64,000 bases of DNA from Lentinus brumalis (lineage: Eukaryota > Basidiomycota > Agaricomycetes > Polyporales > Polyporaceae): positions 62,001 to 126,000 of the forward strand of contig MARA01000026.1 of NCBI GenBank assembly GCA_001792895.1, read 5' to 3'. Of the stretch, positions 58,920 through 64,000 are shown in pieces (position 1 is the stretch's first letter; each line of letters opens with the position of its first letter). Made by a program: the position numbers and the translations under genes. A model generated the notes under the pieces. That model did no database searches and had not been told where the DNA came from. It worked only from the letters and a program-made list of their open reading frames with translations.

Positions 58920-59045
58920 ATGCGCGCGAAACCCTACATCTTCAAAAACGACCGCACCTTCTTCCCCCAGAAGCCTGCGGACTTCCAGCAGAGACACAAA
59001 TACTATGCGAAGTATTTCAAGCTCTTATGGCATAGTCTCTCATAG
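58920..59045 (+). CDS. Small ORF, unknown
   Basis: A 41-residue frame starting MRAKPYIFKNDRTFFPQKP and ending KYFKLLWHSLS. It follows an acceptor-like TTCCCAG and has good codon use for the organism. It is rich in Lys, Phe and Tyr. I do not recognise it. It may be a small protein, a last exon or a gene fragment; there is no second line of evidence. Confidence 0.25.
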   Translation: MRAKPYIFKNDRTFFPQKPADFQQRHKYYAKYFKLLWHSLS

Positions 59046-59882
59046 ACGAGCATCCAGCGCGAACTACGACGCAGCCTCCGCCCGGCCGTCTTTTGTCAGT
59101 GTCTTCCTCATGCACCTTTACACTCCACTAGCGTGCACTCCCCCGCGCCCATGACTCTTCTGCAGCCTATCAACGAGCCAGGCCAGAGTGAGAAGGAGAG
59201 AACACGGACCGGTTCTGTGTTGATCGCGGACTTCCCGAACCTCCCATAGGAGGTAAGCGCCCGCCGTTAACAATAACGAAGCGTCTCATGCCCTTGACTC
59301 ATGGCTCGCGTCCTGCAGCGCGGACACGCTGGTCGTCCCAGTACCCGGGAAAGGTTGGGGATTACGCTGTATGTTTTCAGACACGCGCAGCAGATGCGGA
59401 GATGAGCCGTGGAAGGGATAGCGCACGATACGGCGTCATCTTGGTCTGGATGCTCGTTCGTAAGGAGTTTCAGGTATTGTCTTGCTGCAGATCGATATCG
59501 CTCAGTGCTGATATACGTGCCACAGATGAAGTCTCCTACCATCGTCTAATTTTAGGTTGAGAAAACATCGTGATATCATTCGCTGCATGTCCAGTACGCC
59601 CTCGCGAACGTCGGGGCTCCCAATCTCACTTGAAAATCTGGAGACGCGACTGGGCGCTACTTGCGCTATTGTCTCCCTCCTCCAGGAGTGACGCCGTACG
59701 GAACGCACGAAGTATCGCATTGATCAGAAGGTTGGCTCGCCGTGCCCTCGAGGTGGAGCTGTGGTGGCATATAAACTGGCCCAAGCGATCAGGGCATCGA
59801 CAGCGAAAGTCGTCTTCTGCACTCACCTGCGCACTCGGTGAAGCCTTTCAACGCTCTCCATCACCAACCACACATTGCTGTC
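59046..59882. other. Intergenic with phb-i promoter
   Basis: About 0.8 kb; a TATAAA box at 59770-59775 precedes phb-i. No other feature supported. Confidence 0.5.
59770..59775 (+). promoter_or_regulatory. TATA box of phb-i
   Basis: TATAAA, 113 bases before the phb-i ATG. Confidence 0.6.
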
Positions 59883-60002
59883 ATGGACGCGTTCTTCACC
59901 ATCGCTTCCCCCATCCCCGTCGACGAGCCCACGACCGAGGTCTTCGTCGACCGCGACGATACCGGCAGCAGCGGCGACCACAGCAGTTGCGTTATCGCAT
60001 GA
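59883..60002 (+). CDS. Pheromone precursor, CVIA type (phb-i)
   Basis: A 39-residue frame, MDAFFTIASPIPVDEP ... SSGDHSSCVIA, TGA stop. CaaX box C-V-I-A. Asp lies exactly 11 residues before the Cys. Mature tail GDHSSC is close to the GSHSSC of phb-f, and the pro-regions match almost completely; a duplicate pair. A 3' UTR intron (GTACGC...GGTAG) starts about 45 bases after the stop. Belongs to the redundant SHS(G/S)C-like group. Confidence 0.9.
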   Translation: MDAFFTIASPIPVDEPTTEVFVDRDDTGSSGDHSSCVIA

Positions 60003-60641
60003 GCTCCTGCAACGTCGTCAGACACATCTCTCATGTATGACCACATGGTACGCACCGCTTTCATTACACCTTCACGAGATCGTAGCTGACATTTCGTTCG
60101 TTGCGGTAGACTCACGCCGGTCCCTACCGAGCGTATTGCCATCTGTTTGTTCATCAATTCACGACCATCACGCCCACATACCTTACCACCCACCTTCATA
60201 CCACCTTCACGACCCCAGCGCGCTGCATTCTTCGTTCCGCCGCGCTGGATCACGACTTCTACGCCTTCCAGTTATCAGTAACTTGTGACTAAATTATCAC
60301 ATTCATTATCGGCTGCCGGGGGAGATGGCGGGAGAGTTCGGAGAGGTCTATGAGTAGACGGAGGAGTAGGCAAAACTAGGCAGCCATTTGTAGTTCGTCC
60401 CGGATACGTCCGGAGACTCCGCCATTGTACCATGTGTTGTATCTGTGAATGGAGACGTGCTTCAGCATGATACTTGTGAGACGAAAGGGAACGATACATA
60501 GCGCAGCCACGCCTGGTGACGTATGGGAAGCAATGCCAGTGCGAGTAGAAGCAAGATGGACTGCGAACGCAAGCCCGAAGGTGTCTATAAATCGATTCCA
60601 GGACGGCCATACAACCCGTGAATATCAATATACGTCGAGTG
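60003..60641. other. Intergenic, two 3' ends
   Basis: About 640 bases, with the phb-i post-stop intron at its left. Nothing else. Confidence 0.5.
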
Positions 60642-62039
60642 TCAACTTGGAGCTGATCTATCCTTGTCGTCCTCCCACGGAGACCAATCGCTATCTGGTA
60701 GGACGCAGCTTCAGCATCTGATGTGCTCCACTTTGAGGTATGCAGAACACTTACATGTAACGTTCTTCACCGAGAGGTACCTACCCCCCGGATCGTGTTG
60801 GACTCTGAACAGATTCGGCAGGATCGGCTCGAGTTCCTTGGTCCACCAGGCTTCGCTGCCATGGAAGTCCTGAAACTGAACCACCACGCGTGTGTCCGTG
60901 GAGAAACGTCCCGGGTCGAGTGACCTCTGGAGCTCGTCGGCATTCCGCCGAAGAGCGTCGATCATGCTCCGCTTGGGAACGATGTGGTTACGAGCCGCGC
61001 CGTGTAGATAATGTGACAGGATGATAGTGCGGACGTTGTGGCCGAGGAGCGCGAGGAGTCCCAAGACTTCTGCGTACTCGGCACCGTCTTCGGCGACCGC
61101 AATGAAGAAGGTGAATGACTCGAGGTTGCGGAACTTGGCCACGTCACCATACGTCGCTGCGGTTGAATGGAGTCAGCTGCGGTACACCTGACGTGAGCAT
61201 GAACCACACTTGCATTCTACGTCGTCGGCGAGCGGTGCCTTGTTCGGGGTAATGACCAGGTGCTTGACGCTGCTGGGTTCAATGGCACGGAAGAGGCCTG
61301 CCATAACAGCACGAGGGATGAAGGCTAACTGGAAATGGAGGGTTTAACGGTCAGCGGCAGAAGGGCCTCGGCTTGGAAGAGTCGCTTACGTCGACGTGAT
61401 AGAGCCGCAATTGACGGACGGGCGGGTGGGTGGGTATGAAGAGATCGGATGTGGAACTCGTCTTGGGGGATTGAACCAGAGCTGCATGCACTGCAGCACG
61501 GAGAGCTTTGGTGCCGAAGAGACAAGACGGAGGAAATGCTTGTATTGCAAGAACCGCAGCCCGGAAAGCTGCAGTTCAACGAGTTGCTGGAATGACGACA
61601 GGGAAGCAAACGCGCTGCGATGCATTTGCAGAGTTGGGCGCATGGTAGGGTCCGGTACGGGCCCCATCTCTGTGCGCAGTCGAAGACATCGCAGTCTCGG
61701 GAGCTTGCCCGCCAGTACAGGTGCGCAACTCTCTGCCGGGGATGGTTTCGCAGCAATCGACAGGACGGTGAGTTCCCGAACGAGTGGTCTATGTTCAACG
61801 ACGGTGTCGATCGTCCAGGCAAAACTCGCTAGTTGCCTCATATCCATGATGAGAACTCTCCGGAGTAGATTGCCTCGACTGCGTGGGAGGAGCGTGCGAC
61901 AGACCAAGCAGCAGGCACGGAGCGTGCGATACTCGTCGAAGTCCGAGTAAAAGTCCATGTCGTCCACGTCGTCGTCACGTATGTAGTCGACGATGAGTTC
62001 GAGCAGCTCGAGTGGCAACCTAGGGGATAGAACGTCCAT
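60642..62039 (-). CDS. F-box protein, 4 exons, apparent frameshift
   Basis: Exons on minus: 62039..61390, 61328 to about 61220, about 61163..60755, 60694..60642. A canonical F-box opens the protein: RLPLELLELIVDYIRDDD, then RTLRACCLVCRTLLPRSR. Leucine-rich repeats follow (LPRLRCLRLR, QLVELQLSGLRFL, LSVLQCMQLW). Near 61470 the literal frame ends in poor sequence, but the next frame gives SDLFIPTHPPVRQLRLYHVD and joins the following exon (LAFIPRAVMAGLF) correctly; one extra C in the CCCCC run there would restore continuity. The last intron is clear (GTAAGT, acceptor ACCAG) and adds YSDWSPWEDDKDRSAPS before TGA. The second intron boundaries are uncertain. Probable SCF adaptor with unknown target. 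The start ATG is directly at the F-box; an upstream in-frame ATG is at 62213. Confidence 0.65.
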
Positions 62040-63178
62040 GCAGCAGAGTCGGCCTGGTGTAGCAGAAGTGTCAGCAAGAGAACCACCGTCCACGCCAACG
62101 CATAGTATGTAGGTAAACGCTGGTCCTTGCATAAAGGACACGGATAGAGCCGCTCGATAAAGCTGCTTGCTTTCCGCTGCGGTTGCTGAAGGCGGAGTTG
62201 TGAGGTATCTCATCGATGCGATGCCAGAGAGGAGATCCCTACACTGCCAGAAAGAGCAGGAGTCTTCAAGCTACGCTGCTACGCTGCTCTATCCGTATGC
62301 AAGGCACAGCGATTGCTCTTCATGCCTGTGCCTAGACCACTGACAATCACTAGAAGCGATATTTAGTATGACTTGACTGCTCACACTCTAGTACGACGAC
62401 AATGGACATGCCTTACGAGTGTACACTCTCGATCTCTCGTCACAAAGCAGCAGATGCAGCCAAGCGCGCACAGGGAGAAGAGGATGAAAGAGGATAGAGT
62501 TGAATGATGACCAGTTGGCCGCTCCAGACGAATCATCAATCGGTCATAGACAAATTAATTTCGCAGCGGTGTGATAAGTTTGAAGTACTGGACGTTGGAG
62601 TCATAGAGAGTCGGCATAACGGATAGAAGAGAGGACCGGCCAGTGCGCAGTATGTATGAGGTGACCGTTCAAGTATAAGTATAGGCCTAGGAAGACGCCT
62701 TGTATGTATATACGCACGGTTTGTCATGGATTGTCATTCCAATGCAGCCGCCGCGCACGCCACGCACCACTGCTAGCCACCCTTATCCACCCTCGGCACT
62801 GGCATCCCCGTAGACCCCGCGACACATCCCAGCCTTGCCTGGTGACCGTCACGACAGCTCGTGTCTTCTGTCTATACATACAACTTGACGACCATAAACA
62901 GCGCGCAGCGAGAGAAAATAGCCACGGTAGTGCCAGCTGGACAAGGATGCGGCGAGTAGGTAAGTCGTTCGACTTTTTGATTGAAAGTGGGGACTTGCGA
63001 CCGCGTGTATAAGAGCGTTTTTGCACGCGATTCGAATGGTAAAAGTCAGTGTGCGGCGGCGCGCTGCTGCCAGATCGCCAGAGGAGAGGAAGAAGAACTG
63101 ACAGTGAGTCCAAGTCCAAGAACGTCCAGGCGCGGCGCGCTGCGCAGCACATCTCCTTCGTCCACGACCATCACCACC
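62040..63178. other. Intergenic, divergent promoter region
   Basis: About 1.1 kb between the divergent F-box and peptidase genes. No gene or repeat supported. Confidence 0.5.
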
Positions 63179-63960
63179 ATGGTCCCCCATGGCCCGCTCA
63201 CGCTCCTCCTAGTCCCATTTCTAGGACTGGACCATGTTCCGCCATCATACGACTGCTTGTTCCGATCATACTACGGCACCTATGGCTCACGACATGCGTT
63301 CCTCGTCGACGAGGCATGCCGATTGTCGTCATTCAGTCTGATGGAACTCGGCACGGCGGTGGACATGCAGTGGGAAGATAATCTGGTCTGGGTCGAACGG
63401 GATCCGGTGGACTCGTCGCTGGTGTCGACGTCCTTCGAAGTGGATTTTGGAGGCTTGTTGAGCAGGTTGGCAGAACTTCCCCCTCTGGACCCGGAGGAGA
63501 CCGTAGATTCTCAAATACCCCTTGAAACTACACATGTTGGCCCCGATTTCGAAGTCGTGCATCTGGAGCAAACTGGGGCTCTGCTCTCCACCCGCGACCG
63601 GACTCTCCGTTCGATCGAAGGAGCACTGCCACGATACTGGACATCCTCCGTCTTTCCGACATGTGCGCTCCCTCTCATCCCGGTCCCTCGGCAGGCGAAG
63701 GAGCGTTTAAGAGACGTACTATCAACCATCAGGTACAACCATGTCGTAGCAGCGATCGTGAATGGCATATCGGTCTACCACCTCAAGAAGGACATACAGT
63801 ACCTGACCGGCGAAGATCCTTCCTCCGACATTCTGTCGCGGCACTCATTCTCCGAGGGGGCTATCCGCGCAGCTAAGTGGTTGAAAACGCGCTTCGAGGA
63901 GTCCGGAGCAAACTGTACCCTGGAGCATTTTCAGGAAGGTTTCGCGCCGAACGTCATATG
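63179..63960 (+). CDS. Secreted M28-type aminopeptidase-like protein, 5' part
   Basis: First exon of a gene that runs off the window; 260 codons plus two bases, ending at a GTGCGT donor (63961). It begins with a likely signal peptide (MVPHGPLTLLLVPFLGL). The end of the exon (ILSRHSFSEGAIRAAKWL, FEESGANCTLEHF, GFAPNVI plus a split Cys codon) resembles the segment before the zinc-binding core of basidiomycete secreted leucine aminopeptidase-like M28 peptidases. The catalytic His/Asp/Glu residues would be encoded beyond the window, so activity cannot be judged. No stop interrupts the frame. Confidence 0.6.
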
Positions 63961-64000
63961 GTGCGTCTCACTGCCCCCAGGGGTTCCGATGACTGACATG

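Overview
This is nuclear DNA of a basidiomycete fungus, most likely an Agaricomycete and plausibly a polypore. Protein genes are cut by many 50-75 nt GT..AG introns with GTRNGT-type donors and CTNAC-type branch points, coding GC is high, and the gene content matches the B mating-type (pheromone/receptor, MAT-B) region. The window carries three STE3-type pheromone receptor genes (6.9-8.5, 10.2-12.0 and 14.9-16.7 kb), nine pheromone precursor genes scattered from 9.5 to 60 kb, and the PAK kinase gene cla4 at 31-35 kb, which is commonly linked to MAT-B in mushrooms.

Layout. 0-2 kb: an F-box/leucine-rich protein. 4.9-5.9 kb: an unrecognised four-exon gene. 6.9-16.7 kb: the receptor core (ste3.1 on -, ste3.2 and ste3.3 on +) with two unusual pheromone genes between the receptors. 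18-22 kb: two F-box genes. 23-25 kb: mitochondrial ribosomal protein uS19 and a divergent single-span membrane protein. 26-29 kb: two pheromone genes. 30.8-37.2 kb: cla4 and, convergent to it, a CNOT11-like CCR4-NOT subunit. 37-43 kb: a duplicated pheromone gene, a hAT-like element and an RG-rich protein gene. 43-48 kb: F-box paralogues, one degenerate. 51-60 kb: four pheromone genes around a trehalose-phosphate synthase-like regulatory subunit gene. 60-62 kb: an F-box gene. 63.2 kb to the end: the 5' part of a secreted M28-type aminopeptidase gene.

How the parts work together. The farnesylated peptides made from the CaaX precursors are expected to activate Ste3 seven-helix receptors of compatible mates. 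All nine precursors share an acidic residue exactly 11 residues before the CaaX cysteine. Six share a SHS(G/S)C tail and look redundant; three differ and two of those lie among the receptors. All three receptor promoters carry (C/T)CCTTTGT, an HMG-box-type site, 86-120 or so bases upstream. Every pheromone gene has an intron at or just after the stop codon, and in two genes the intron splits the TGA stop, so simple ORF callers miss or mis-end them. Around this core an F-box/LRR family has expanded. Several genes show an apparent one-base loss in G or C runs, which may be assembly error.
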